64,000 nt of DNA from Sulfurimonas hydrogeniphila (GCF_009068765.1 NZ_CP035534.1:1798001-1862000); one strand, 5' to 3'. Positions 45,710 to 55,212 are shown, counted from the first letter of the stretch. Numbers and translations are program-made. Notes: generated by a model not told the origin, from the sequence alone.

Positions 45710-46921
45710 TCAGTCCTTAAATTGAAGAGGATTTTGTGCCTCTTTCTTGAGATCCTGCATAAAGAGTGCTGCCTCATAGCCGTTTATCACTCTGTGGTCT
45801 GCACTCAGGGTGAGAGATATCTTCCCATCCTGCAAACTTCCTACCGCTGCGATACCCGAGTCATTCTTGTTGATCATTGCATCAAAAGATTCTACACCCA
45901 GCATCCCAAGATTTGAAATACCGAAGCTTGATCCCTGCATATCTGCTGCAGTAAAAGAATTTGCTTTGAGCTTTGTTTTAAAGCTTTGCAGCTGTGCCGA
46001 AATTTCTGCTATAGAGCATTTGTTCGCATCTTTGACAACAGGCATGTAAAGATTTTTCTTATCTGCCACAGCAACGGCAATAGAGGCATTGGGACTTATA
46101 ACAAGCGCATCATTTTGCAGGCGTGAACGAAATGCTTCATGTTGCATCATCACTTTTGCAAAAATCTTTATCAGCCAGGCGGTTATGCTGTATGCATCAT
46201 GCTCCACAAAAAGTTTTGCATCAATATGCTCATACAAACGGTACACAGGCTTTTGTGCAGAAGCCGTCACATTGGCAATAATCGCCTTTTGCATCTGACT
46301 CAAAGGCTGTGGCAGGGGTGTTTCATTTTTGTCAATAAACTCCTGCACTTCTGCTTCGTTTATTTTATGGTTGAGTGTAAATCCTGCAAGATCCAAGCCG
46401 TACCTGTCCAACAGCTGTAATGCTTTTGGTGTAAAATAATGTTCTCTTAAATATGCCTCCACATCCTTTACATGTAAAGCATCTTTGGCTGTTTTTTGCA
46501 AAACACTCTGCATATCGACACCATACTGTGCCGCTTTGGCTCTTGCTTTTGGAGATATACCGCCTGTTTCTTTTTTTTGAAGATGTTTGACAACAGGTGT
46601 TTTGGGGATTGGTTCTGCCTGTTTTGCCACCGGTTTCTCGACAACTGCTGTTTCTGATGTTTTTACAACTTTTTCATTCTTACTTTCACTGGTTTGAATC
46701 CGAGCAATAACTTTTCCAACAGGAACAACATCACCCTCTTTTGCATTTATTTCTGCAACAACCCCGCTTTTAAAGCTCTGTACCTCCATAATTGCTTTGT
46801 CACTCTCGACTTCGGCAATCACATCTCCCACATCTACTTTTTGTCCCTCTTTGACTTTCCAGCTGATAAGCTTGCCCTCGTCCATTGAGTCGGAGAGCTG
46901 TGGCATCACTATTTCATACAT
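45710..46921 (-). CDS. pdhC: Pyruvate dehydrogenase E2, dihydrolipoamide acetyltransferase
   Basis: Core enzyme that transfers the acetyl group to CoA. The 403 residues comprise one lipoyl domain (1-80, lipoylated K42 in VESDKAIMEV), a linker rich in Val/Lys/Pro, one or two peripheral-subunit-binding motifs (ISPKARAKAAQYGVDM; and LLDRYGLDLAGF), and the catalytic domain ending with SADHRVINGYEAALFMQDL (His and Asp active site). Its start overlaps the E1-beta stop by 8 nt. ALHVKDVEAY holds an LHV from a TTACATGTAA site (46468). Confidence 0.93.
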   Translation of the reverse strand: MYEIVMPQLSDSMDEGKLISWKVKEGQKVDVGDVIAEVESDKAIMEVQSFKSGVVAEINAKEGDVVPVGKVIARIQTSESKNEKVVKTSETAVVEKPVAKQAEPIPKTPVVKHLQKKETGGISPKARAKAAQYGVDMQSVLQKTAKDALHVKDVEAYLREHYFTPKALQLLDRYGLDLAGFTLNHKINEAEVQEFIDKNETPLPQPLSQMQKAIIANVTASAQKPVYRLYEHIDAKLFVEHDAYSITAWLIKIFAKVMMQHEAFRSRLQNDALVISPNASIAVAVADKKNLYMPVVKDANKCSIAEISAQLQSFKTKLKANSFTAADMQGSSFGISNLGMLGVESFDAMINKNDSGIAAVGSLQDGKISLTLSADHRVINGYEAALFMQDLKKEAQNPLQFKD

Positions 46922-47891
46922 CGTTTTTCTTACCCCATGCCACTATATCACGAGCAATAGACTCCGGTGTAGGAATACTCAAGAGTTCCAAAGTTCTGTT
47001 ATAGGGAACTGGCACATCTTTTCCTGCCAGGCGCAAAGGCGGAGCATCCAAGGCATAAAACATCTCTTCTGCCGCCCAGGAAACTATTTGTCCTCCGTAG
47101 CCTCCTGTTTTGTGATCCTCTTCAACCATTACAAAACGGGAAGTTTTTTCTATAGATTTTTTCAGTGTTTCATAATCTACAGGGTTCAAGGAGCATAAAT
47201 CTATCACTTCGCAGGAACATCCAAGCTCTTTTTCTATCTCTGGGACTGCCAGCATCACATCATCAACCATTTTCAGGTAACTCACAATGGTAATGTCTCT
47301 GCCCTCTTTGGCTATTCTTGCCTGAAAAGGGTTCAGTTTTTGTGTAAAATCCACCTCGCCCTTTTTGTTATACAGCAGTTCATGCTCTATAAACACAACA
47401 GGATCATCTGACAAAATCGCATATTTGAGTGCATGGTAGGCATAATTGACATCATTCACACTCAACACTCTTAGTCCCGGTACCGCACAGAGCATCTGCT
47501 CATAACTTTCACTGTGCTGGGCTGCGAGTTGACGACTCACGCCCTGAGGAAACCGTACCACTATAGGCAATATGATTTTACCGTTGCTCATATAGTGCAG
47601 TTTTGCCATGTGGTTGATAATCTGATCAAAGGCAAGCAGAGAAAAATTGCCCGTCATTATCTCTGCTACAGGTCGCAAACCTCCTATAGCCATGCCCACG
47701 GCATTCCCTACAATACTCAGTTCCGCTATAGGTGTATCAATGACTCTTTTCTCACCGTATTTTTCCACCAGTCCTTCCGTCACACGAAAACTGCCACCGT
47801 AAAGTCCGACATCTTCTCCCAGTGTTACCACCGTATCATCTGCCTGCATCACCTCATCAAGTGCTTTGTTTAAAGCTTCACGATACAACAT
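46914..47891 (-). CDS. pdhB: Pyruvate dehydrogenase E1 component, beta subunit
   Basis: Forms with the alpha subunit the thiamine-diphosphate E1 enzyme. I use the ATG 47889-47891 (MLYREALNKALDEV), giving 325 residues; the open frame extends back 23 codons into the alpha gene. Key segments: TLGEDVGLYGGSFRVTEGL with the catalytic Glu region, DTPIAELSIVGNAVGMAIGG, RFPQGVSRQLAAQHSES and IDLCSLNPVD. It overlaps the alpha gene by 14 nt. Confidence 0.94.
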   Translation of the reverse strand: MLYREALNKALDEVMQADDTVVTLGEDVGLYGGSFRVTEGLVEKYGEKRVIDTPIAELSIVGNAVGMAIGGLRPVAEIMTGNFSLLAFDQIINHMAKLHYMSNGKIILPIVVRFPQGVSRQLAAQHSESYEQMLCAVPGLRVLSVNDVNYAYHALKYAILSDDPVVFIEHELLYNKKGEVDFTQKLNPFQARIAKEGRDITIVSYLKMVDDVMLAVPEIEKELGCSCEVIDLCSLNPVDYETLKKSIEKTSRFVMVEEDHKTGGYGGQIVSWAAEEMFYALDAPPLRLAGKDVPVPYNRTLELLSIPTPESIARDIVAWGKKNDV

Positions 47892-48849
47892 TTTCACGCT
47901 CCTCGTAAAAAACATGTTCAAACAGAGCATCAGCCTCTGGTTCAGGGGATTCTTCGGCATATTTCACGGCATCTTCCACTTCTTCGTATGCTTTTTTTTC
48001 TATATTTTGTATCTCTTCATTCGTGCAGAGCCATTTTTCATGTAAGGCTTTTTTAAACCTCTGTATCGGATCTCGTGCCTTGCAGTGTGCCATCTCCTGC
48101 GCACTTCTGTAACTGTTTGCATCACTGACAGAGTGTCCTTCGTATCTACATGTAAAGGCTTCTACAAAAACAGGACCGTGTCCTGATTCTATCTGTTTTT
48201 TTGCCTCACTCACTACCTCATACACAGCTTCAACGTCCATTCCGTCCACGGTATAGGTCATCATATAGGGTTCTGCTTTTTTTGCCTGTTCTCGAAACGG
48301 CGCCGTTCGCTGAATATTTGTTCCGATTGCATATTCGTTGTTTTCACACAAAAAAAGCAGGGGAAGTTTGTGTGTGGCGGCAATATTGAGTGATTCAAAA
48401 AAAGCCCCGCCGTTTGTAGCTCCGTCACCGAAGATGGCCATCACACCCTCATCTTGTTCCAAAAAAGCTCTTGCATAGGCACAGCCTACGGCATTAGGGA
48501 GCTGTCCTCCGACAATGGCATCCCCGCCGTAAAAGAAATGCGCAGGTTCAAAAAGGTGCATAGAACCGCCCTTGCCGCCGCTTACCCCTGTAACTTTTCC
48601 AAAGAGTTCCGCCATAACAGCTTTAGGCTCAAGTCCACGGCTCATTGCCATAATGTGTTCACGATAGCCTGAAAAAATATCGCCTTTTTCAAAGGCTTTT
48701 ACCGCACCGACACTCAAAGCTTCCTGTCCAATATCCAAATGTAAAAATCCGGATATATTGCCTTGCATATAATTCTCTTTTGCCGCATACTCAAAAGCAC
48801 GTCCAAGAACCATCAGATAGTACATCTCTTCAGCCAGTAGTTTGTTCAT
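47878..48849 (-). CDS. pdhA: Pyruvate dehydrogenase E1 component, alpha subunit
   Basis: A 323-residue protein carrying the thiamine-diphosphate motif GDGATNGGAFFESLNIAATH ending in CENN, HLDIGQEALSVGAV near the start, GGKGGSMHLF and the phosphorylation-loop-like YRYEGHSVSDANSYRS equivalent (FTCRYEGHSVSD). Branched-chain and acetoin dehydrogenases share this form; the pyruvate role is inferred from the neighbouring E2, E3, lipA and lipB. It is the first gene of the seven-gene operon, 20 nt after the lipoprotein gene. Confidence 0.92.
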   Translation of the reverse strand: MNKLLAEEMYYLMVLGRAFEYAAKENYMQGNISGFLHLDIGQEALSVGAVKAFEKGDIFSGYREHIMAMSRGLEPKAVMAELFGKVTGVSGGKGGSMHLFEPAHFFYGGDAIVGGQLPNAVGCAYARAFLEQDEGVMAIFGDGATNGGAFFESLNIAATHKLPLLFLCENNEYAIGTNIQRTAPFREQAKKAEPYMMTYTVDGMDVEAVYEVVSEAKKQIESGHGPVFVEAFTCRYEGHSVSDANSYRSAQEMAHCKARDPIQRFKKALHEKWLCTNEEIQNIEKKAYEEVEDAVKYAEESPEPEADALFEHVFYEERENVVS

Positions 48850-48869
48850 GTTTTACTACTTATACATGC

Positions 48870-49301
48870 TTAAAACGGTTCGACGCTATATACACGACCA
48901 TTTCTTTTGACTATACGGATTCTTTCGCCCTTGTAAAAATCCTTACCTTTGGCAATGACCACAACTCTTCGTCCGTCATCCAGAAGAACACTGAGTTCAA
49001 GGGCATTGGCTTTACCCAGTTGGCTTCCCGCATATGCACCGCCTAAACCGCCTGCAAGTGTTGCCAGAGCACTTCCTCTGCCTTTACCGATTAGTGAGCC
49101 CAAGACTATACCCGATACCGCTCCAATAAATGTACCTGTGCCATTATCTCTTATAACAACAGGTTTCACAGATTCAATTGTGCCAACCTGATAACTCAAT
49201 TCATAATTCACAGCACTCGGATCTATTTCATTAACACCGCGTGTTGCACATCCGCTAAAAAATAAACTCCCTGCCAAAACAGTCGCTACAATTCTTTTCA
49301 T
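48870..49301 (-). CDS. Glycine-zipper (SlyB/Pcp-like) outer-membrane lipoprotein
   Basis: A 143-residue lipoprotein with lipobox LFFSGC (mature Cys18), an N-terminal region with YQVGTIESVKPVVI, a glycine-zipper hairpin (FIGAVSGIVLGSLIGKGRGS then AGGLGGAYAGSQLG) and a C-terminal beta domain (LSVLLDDGRRVVVIAKG). This is the SlyB/17-kDa surface antigen arrangement, linked to envelope integrity. It lies between gap2 and pdhA. Confidence 0.85.
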   Translation of the reverse strand: MKRIVATVLAGSLFFSGCATRGVNEIDPSAVNYELSYQVGTIESVKPVVIRDNGTGTFIGAVSGIVLGSLIGKGRGSALATLAGGLGGAYAGSQLGKANALELSVLLDDGRRVVVIAKGKDFYKGERIRIVKRNGRVYSVEPF

Positions 49302-49318
49302 ACTTTTACCCTCTCTTT

Positions 49319-50332
49319 TTATAATTTTGAAGCCATATAATCAGTTACTTCAAGCAGTCTTTGTGAATACCCGTATTCATTATCATACCACGCCATTACT
49401 TTAACCATTCTTCCACCTATAACAGATGTCGAAAGTCCGTCTATTATAGAGGAGTGACGATTTCCCAATATATCACTTGAGACTATTTCATCTTTTGTAA
49501 ACTCCAATATACCCTGTAATTCACCCTCTGAAGCTTCTAAAAAAGCTTCATTGACACTTTCTATGCTCACATCTCTGTGCAACAATGCCACAACTTCGGT
49601 TATAGCACCGTCGGGAACAGGCACCCGCAGTGCCATCGCTTCCATTTTTCCTGCCAATGCCGGAATAACTTCAACCGTGGCGACTGCCGCACCCGTTGTC
49701 GTCGGTATAATGTTTATAGCCGCTGCACGACCGCGTCTGCGTTTTTTTGCACGTTTGTCAACTGTTACCTGTGAAGATGTATAGGCATGGGTTGTCGTAA
49801 TCATGGCATTTTGCACACCGAAACTCTCTTCAAGCACTTTCATCACAGGTGCAAGTGAATTTGTCGTGCACGAAGCATTGGAGACAATATGGTGCTTTGC
49901 AGTGTCATACTCCTGATGGTTCACACCTTTTACAATTGTTAAATCGACATTTTTACCCGGTGCAGAGATAAGCACTTTTTTTGCCCCTGCTTCTATATGC
50001 TGCACAGCCAAAGTTCCATCCGTAAAACGTCCTGTACAGTCTATAACAATATCTATACCCAACTCTTTCCACGGCAGTTCTAGAGGATTGTGATTACTGA
50101 CGATTGTAATTTCATGCCCGTCAATGATAAGTTTGTTTTCTTTTGTTTCAATAGAAAAATCTGCCCGCCCATGCACAGAATCATATTTCAGAAGGTACGC
50201 AGCATCTTCTACACTTGAAGTGTTTGCCGCAACTATTTCGCAGTTTTTTGGAAGATTGTTAATATAATGCCGAAGTACCTGATTGCCTATTCTTCCGAGT
50301 CCGTTAATTGCTATACGTTTTTTCATAATCAT
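49319..50332 (-). CDS. gap: Second glyceraldehyde-3-phosphate dehydrogenase (probably NADP-preferring)
   Basis: A 337-residue GAPDH paralogue with INGLGRIGNQ, catalytic Cys in [12 protein letters not shown], and a basic KRAKKRRRGRAAA stretch. At the position of the NAD-specific Asp (INDTAN in the other copy) it has Thr (VAANTSSVED), which in this family is linked to NADP use and a gluconeogenic or anabolic role. Its neighbours aldolase and PEP synthase support that direction. The true start may be the first or third codon (MIMKKRIAI). Confidence 0.9.
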   Translation of the reverse strand: MIMKKRIAINGLGRIGNQVLRHYINNLPKNCEIVAANTSSVEDAAYLLKYDSVHGRADFSIETKENKLIIDGHEITIVSNHNPLELPWKELGIDIVIDCTGRFTDGTLAVQHIEAGAKKVLISAPGKNVDLTIVKGVNHQEYDTAKHHIVSNASCTTNSLAPVMKVLEESFGVQNAMITTTHAYTSSQVTVDKRAKKRRRGRAAAINIIPTTTGAAVATVEVIPALAGKMEAMALRVPVPDGAITEVVALLHRDVSIESVNEAFLEASEGELQGILEFTKDEIVSSDILGNRHSSIIDGLSTSVIGGRMVKVMAWYDNEYGYSQRLLEVTDYMASKL

Positions 50333-50369
50333 TCTCTTTTATTTTCATTTATTGCCTGTTGCCTTTGTC

Positions 50370-51770
50370 TTAGCTTTTGCTTTTTTGCATCATAGATTTA
50401 AAAAATATCTGCTGTGCCAATTTACCAAAAGCTTCACCCAGTGTCGGATGCGGATGAATTGTCCCTAATACGTCCATAGCAGTCATTTTATTTGCTACTA
50501 TCAAAGAAGCCTCTCCCGCAAGAGATGAAGCATCTGCACTTACAATCTCTACACCTATGATAATTTTTGTTTTCTTGTCAATAATAAACTTCACAAAGCC
50601 GTCTGTTCTTTTGTCTATTTGTGCTCTGGCATCTATCTCATAGTTATAGACTTCTGTGCTTATCTCTATCTCTCTTTTTTTTGCAACATTTTCATCTATT
50701 CCGACTACAGCGATTTGAGGATCACTAAAAAGTACCCAGCTGTTTTTGTCATAATCGACGACATGCGGGCTTGGCGCATACATGTTGTGTACAACTACAC
50801 CAGCTTCATAACTTGCAGTATGTGCGAATTTTGGGCTATTGATACAATCGCCGCAGGCATAAATATGTTCCTGCGATGATTGCAGTTTTTCATTAACCAG
50901 TATCCCTTTTTCATCATATGCCACTTTAGCTTTTTCAAGGGCCAGATTATCAAGATTTGCCACACGACCTGTTGCCATGACAACATTGTCATATTCAAGA
51001 ATCTGTTTTTTACCTTCTTGCTTAAAATGTATGATAAATTTATCATTTTCATAATCAATCTTCTCCAACACTATATTCAAGTCTACTTTGATACCAAGTG
51101 TAAGCATATTGTTATAAACAATGTCTGTTGCATCTTTGCTGATGTGCTTTAAGATTTTTTCACCACGCTCCAGCACATGACATTTTGTGCCAAGTTTTGC
51201 AAACATTTGCACCAATTCACAACTAATAGCACCAGCACCTATAAAAAGTAACTCTTTTGGTATCTCTTCTTCAAAAAACAAATCTCTGTTTGTCCAAACT
51301 TTGTCAACCCCATTCCCTTTTATATCAGGAATTGAACTTTTTGCACCTGTCGCAATCAGTGCCTTTTTAAAACCAAAAAGCTCTCCACCTACTTCTACGG
51401 TATGCCCGTCAACAAAGGCTGCTTTGCCTTGTTTAAAATCGAGTGAAGGTAATCTGGCTATCTGCTTTAATGCAGCCATAGAGCGTTTTTTCAAAATCAT
51501 ATCTTTATCTTCTAAAACAGCTTCCCAATGTATCTGTTCGCTTCCTTTAAGCTCTACATTAAAAGTACTGCAGGTGAGCACATCCCAATATTTGTTTGCA
51601 GCATTTTCAAGCACTTTTGAGGGAATACATCCTTCAAACAAACATTCCCCGCCCGGTGCTTCTCTTTTATCTATCAACAAAACTTTTATACCAAACTGTG
51701 CTGCTGCCATAGCCGTTGGAGTTCCTGCAGGACCTGCACCAATAATAATTAAGTCATATTCTGTTTTCAT
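50370..51770 (-). CDS. Dihydrolipoyl dehydrogenase family flavoprotein (second copy)
   Basis: A 466-residue pyridine nucleotide-disulfide oxidoreductase: FAD motif LIIIGAGPAGTPTAMAA, redox Cys pair GGECLFEGCIPSK, NAD(P)-binding LFIGAGAISCELVQMFAKLG, FAD motif 2 IYACGDCI, and C-terminal TIHPHPTLGEAFGKL with the His-Glu pair. It could be an E3 for another 2-oxoacid or glycine system or a soluble disulfide reductase. It is more similar in plan to standard E3 than the operon-encoded copy at 44414. It lies just downstream of the class I aldolase gene. Confidence 0.85.
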   Translation of the reverse strand: MKTEYDLIIIGAGPAGTPTAMAAAQFGIKVLLIDKREAPGGECLFEGCIPSKVLENAANKYWDVLTCSTFNVELKGSEQIHWEAVLEDKDMILKKRSMAALKQIARLPSLDFKQGKAAFVDGHTVEVGGELFGFKKALIATGAKSSIPDIKGNGVDKVWTNRDLFFEEEIPKELLFIGAGAISCELVQMFAKLGTKCHVLERGEKILKHISKDATDIVYNNMLTLGIKVDLNIVLEKIDYENDKFIIHFKQEGKKQILEYDNVVMATGRVANLDNLALEKAKVAYDEKGILVNEKLQSSQEHIYACGDCINSPKFAHTASYEAGVVVHNMYAPSPHVVDYDKNSWVLFSDPQIAVVGIDENVAKKREIEISTEVYNYEIDARAQIDKRTDGFVKFIIDKKTKIIIGVEIVSADASSLAGEASLIVANKMTAMDVLGTIHPHPTLGEAFGKLAQQIFFKSMMQKSKS

Positions 51771-51779
51771 TTCTCGCTC

Positions 51780-52685
51780 CTATTGGAGTAGTTGTAATGC
51801 TTCTTTTACAGTAGCATTTTGCGAAGTTATTGCATAAATGGCATTTGCCATTTTTACAGCCTCCTGTAACGGCCTTTGATGAATGTTACGCCCAGTACCA
51901 TTTCCTCGAGAACCGCCTTTGTGAATTTGTTCGTACAGTTGTGTCAAAAACTCTTTTTCATCTATTTTGGCGCCGCCCTCACACAGAACACCTGTTCTGC
52001 CAGCTGCCATTGTAGCCTCTCGCAACAGTTTCGGATCAAATTTTCCTTTTTTATCATATGGCACTTTGAGTTTTACAAAGTCAGCACCCAAGGCTGCTCC
52101 GACACCTGCGGCACCGGCTATTAAATGCCCGTCATGTTCATCTTTCACAAATTTGCCTTTTGGATAAATCCACAGCACCGCCAAAAGTCCGTTTTTATGT
52201 GCTTCATGGACAATACTCGCCGCCTGGGTCAGCATCTCATGCTCATACGCACCGCCGAGATAAAGCGTGTACCCGACACCTTTTATATCAAGTTTACTCT
52301 CTTTGGCAAAGGAAACAACCTCACCGACACTCAGCCATGCTTTTGAATACGGGTCTTGTTTCTCATAAGGGACAAGATTTGTTTTAGCGTTGAGCTTTAC
52401 AAGATAAGGAACATTTTTATAATCACGCCCATATCTGCTGATAAGCCCAAACTGTGTTGCAAATACACCTATTTTTGCACGTGAAGCAATTTTGAACAGA
52501 TGCTCCGGAGAGTTGTCTTCAAGCGGAATATCTTTGCCGTAAAAATCATTGTTCAAATGCTCGACTTTCTGGTCTCCTGCAAAAAGCATCAAATGGTTTG
52601 TAGCGTTTGTCGCACTTTTGAGATTTTTTTTGTATGTTTCTTCTTTGTTCTTTGGTACATCTGCCGGAATATTATATTTCATCAT
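51780..52685 (-). CDS. Class I (archaeal-type) fructose-bisphosphate aldolase-like protein
   Basis: A 301-residue DeoC/LacD/FbaB-superfamily TIM barrel. MLFAGDQKVEHLNNDFYG resembles the substrate-binding start of archaeal-type class I aldolases, LVKLNAKTN provides a conserved Lys, GADFVKLKVPYD the likely Schiff-base Lys, and LCEGGAKIDEKEFL with GGSRGNGTGRNIHQR the phosphate-binding loops. The probable reaction is reversible aldol condensation of triose phosphates to fructose 1,6-bisphosphate. It overlaps the ppsA stop by 4 nt, so it is co-expressed with PEP synthase, pointing to gluconeogenesis. Confidence 0.82.
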   Translation of the reverse strand: MMKYNIPADVPKNKEETYKKNLKSATNATNHLMLFAGDQKVEHLNNDFYGKDIPLEDNSPEHLFKIASRAKIGVFATQFGLISRYGRDYKNVPYLVKLNAKTNLVPYEKQDPYSKAWLSVGEVVSFAKESKLDIKGVGYTLYLGGAYEHEMLTQAASIVHEAHKNGLLAVLWIYPKGKFVKDEHDGHLIAGAAGVGAALGADFVKLKVPYDKKGKFDPKLLREATMAAGRTGVLCEGGAKIDEKEFLTQLYEQIHKGGSRGNGTGRNIHQRPLQEAVKMANAIYAITSQNATVKEALQLLQ

Positions 52686-55099
52686 GTTCTCCCAAGTTTT
52701 TGTTCAAGTTTGCCTACATTTTCTATGGTTTTTAAGACACTGTCAGGATTCAGACTCATAGAATCAATACCCAGACGCACAAGATACTCCGCCATTTCAG
52801 GGTAATCTGACGGTGCCTGGCCACAGATGCCGCTGTGACGGTCATTTCGTTTACAACCTTCCACTGCCAGCCGTATCATCTCTTTGACCCCTTCGTCTCT
52901 CTCATCATAATCAAAGGCAACGATTTCGCTGTCACGGTCAACTCCAAGTGTAAGCTGTGTCAGATCATTGCTTCCGATACTGAAACCGTCAAATATTTTG
53001 CTAAAAGCATCTATTTGAATAACATTGTTGGGAATTTCGCACATGACATAAATTTCAAGTCCGTTTTCACCCTGTTTGAGTCCATATTTTGCCATAGTGT
53101 CTATAACACGCTCTCCTTCATCCACTCTGCGGCAAAAAGGAATCATTAAAATAACATTTGCAAATCCCATCTCATCACGTACACGCTTCATAGCCGCACA
53201 CTCCAGAGCAAACCCTTCCTCATAGTTTGGATGGGCATATCGTGAAGCGCCTCGAAAACCTATCATCGGATTATCTTCTTTAAGCTCAAAAACCTCACCG
53301 CCGAGCAGTGTTGCGTATTCGTTTGATTTAAAATCACTCATACGAACCACACAGGGTTTCGGGTATACAGAAGAAGCGATGGTTGCCACACCCTCTGAGA
53401 GTGTTTTGACAAAGAAATCTTCCATCGAATCATAAGCACGTGTCAGTTCTTCCAATTTGTTTCGTGTTGCCTCATCCACTTTTTGGGGATGTTTCAAAGC
53501 CATCGGATGCGCTTTTATGTACTCGTTAATGATAAACTCCATTCTTGCAAGACCTATCCCGTCAACAGGCAAAGAGGCGAGGGAAAAAGCAATATCAGGA
53601 TTTCCAAGGTTCATCATAATCTTTGTTTTTGTTTTTGGCAGATTTGAAAGGTCTGTTCTTATGATTTCATAATCCAAAAGACCTTCATACACATGGCCCT
53701 CTTCTCCCTCGGCACAACTTACAGTCACTTCATCAGCATCTTTGAGCACCTCTGTGGCATTATCGCATCCTACAACCGCAGGTATGCCAAGTTCCCGTGA
53801 AAGAATTGCCGCATGACAGGTTCTTCCGCCTTTGTTTGTAATGATGGCAGAGGCTATTTTCATGATAGGTTCCCAGTCAGGGTTTGTGGTATCTGCGACC
53901 AGTACCTCACCGGCTTTAAAGGTATTGAGATCTTTGACGCCTGCTATGTATCGGGCTTTTCCCTGTCCTATTTTTGTACCGATAGCCTGACCGGTGACAA
54001 GAACCCTGCCCTTTTCTTTTAAATGATAGGTTTCAAGAATATTGCCTTTTTTCTGAGATTCAACCGTTTCAGGGCGTGCCTGCACCATATACAGATGCCC
54101 GTCGAGTCCGTCTTTTGCCCACTCCATATCCATTGGTTTCGTAAAACCGGCTTTTTTTGAGTAGTGGTTTTCCACCTTGATGGCATAATCTGCAAGGACC
54201 ATTACCTCTTCATCTGTTATACAGAAACGGCTCTGCTCTTGTGCTGTCGTCGGTATGTTTTTTGTGTATTCCACTGCTATATTGTCCAGATTTATCGTAT
54301 CTGTAAAAATCATCTTTTTTTCTTTGGAACCCAAAGAGCGTTTGAGAACAGTACGAAACCCTTTGTTGAATGTCGGTTTATGCACATAAAAAGCATCAGG
54401 GTTGATGCTTCCCTGCACAACATTCTCGCCAAGTCCGAGTGCTGCATTTATGAAAACAACATCTTTAAAACCTGTCTCGGTATCAAGTGAAAACATGACG
54501 CCGCTCGCCCCGATATCACTGCGCACCATTTTCATAACAACTACAGAGAGGTAGACTTTGAGATAGTTAAAACCGTTATCATATTTATAATGTATAGAGC
54601 GATCTGTGAAATTTGATGCCAGACATCGTTTGTAGGCATCCAGCAGTTCTTCTGCACTTGAAATATTCAGATACGTGTCATTTTGTCCTGCAAATGAGGC
54701 TTCCGGAGAATCTTCAGCCGTAGCAGAGGAGCGAACAGCCAGAGAGAGACTCTCCCCGTACTCTTCTTTGAGTTTTTCATACGCCTTTACAATATCCTCA
54801 CGCAGATCATCCGGCAGTTTTGCATTATAAACTATCTCACGGCATTTTTTTCCTGCACTTTGCAGGGCATCAACATTGTCGACATCAAGATTATCAAGGA
54901 GTGCATGCAGTTTTTCCCAGGCATTGTTTGCATCCAGTACATGTATGTAAGCACTCGATGTAACGGCAAAACCATTGGGCACACGGACACCTTCCGCTGT
55001 CAGATTCTGATACATCTCTCCAAGGGAAGCATTTTTCCCGCCAACCTCGGCAACATCCTCTATCCCGATTTCCTGAAACCATTTAATATTTTTTGACAT
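52682..55099 (-). CDS. ppsA: Phosphoenolpyruvate synthase
   Basis: Converts pyruvate and ATP to PEP, AMP and phosphate; the entry step of gluconeogenesis. The 805 residues have the ATP-grasp N-terminal domain (GGKNASLGEM, VRSSATAEDSPEASFAGQ), the swivelling phosphohistidine domain (NKGGRTCHAAILSRELGIP) and the PEP-utilising barrel with FSIGSNDLTQLTLGVDRDS and the catalytic Cys region (HSGICGQAPSDYPE). It starts a minus-strand unit with aldolase and probably the following flavoprotein and gap2. Confidence 0.97.
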   Translation of the reverse strand: MSKNIKWFQEIGIEDVAEVGGKNASLGEMYQNLTAEGVRVPNGFAVTSSAYIHVLDANNAWEKLHALLDNLDVDNVDALQSAGKKCREIVYNAKLPDDLREDIVKAYEKLKEEYGESLSLAVRSSATAEDSPEASFAGQNDTYLNISSAEELLDAYKRCLASNFTDRSIHYKYDNGFNYLKVYLSVVVMKMVRSDIGASGVMFSLDTETGFKDVVFINAALGLGENVVQGSINPDAFYVHKPTFNKGFRTVLKRSLGSKEKKMIFTDTINLDNIAVEYTKNIPTTAQEQSRFCITDEEVMVLADYAIKVENHYSKKAGFTKPMDMEWAKDGLDGHLYMVQARPETVESQKKGNILETYHLKEKGRVLVTGQAIGTKIGQGKARYIAGVKDLNTFKAGEVLVADTTNPDWEPIMKIASAIITNKGGRTCHAAILSRELGIPAVVGCDNATEVLKDADEVTVSCAEGEEGHVYEGLLDYEIIRTDLSNLPKTKTKIMMNLGNPDIAFSLASLPVDGIGLARMEFIINEYIKAHPMALKHPQKVDEATRNKLEELTRAYDSMEDFFVKTLSEGVATIASSVYPKPCVVRMSDFKSNEYATLLGGEVFELKEDNPMIGFRGASRYAHPNYEEGFALECAAMKRVRDEMGFANVILMIPFCRRVDEGERVIDTMAKYGLKQGENGLEIYVMCEIPNNVIQIDAFSKIFDGFSIGSNDLTQLTLGVDRDSEIVAFDYDERDEGVKEMIRLAVEGCKRNDRHSGICGQAPSDYPEMAEYLVRLGIDSMSLNPDSVLKTIENVGKLEQKLGRT

Positions 55100-55159
55100 C
55101 CTTGCACTCCTTGAAATACTTTTTGCTTTTTGCTCTTATAAAGTATTGTACTCCTTTTT

Positions 55160-55212
55160 CAGTAAACAAATATCCAATAATATACAACTATTTTCAATAC
55201 AGTGTTTACTGT
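55160..55212. promoter_or_regulatory. Inverted repeats in the ppsA-yfdX divergent promoter region
   Basis: CAGTAAACA (55160-55168) and TGTTTACTG (55203-55211) are inverted copies 34 bp apart, and ACAGT-GTTT-ACTGT (55199-55212) is a local palindrome. They lie in the 173-bp gap between divergent ppsA and the YfdX gene, and may be a regulator site for one or both. Confidence 0.35.
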
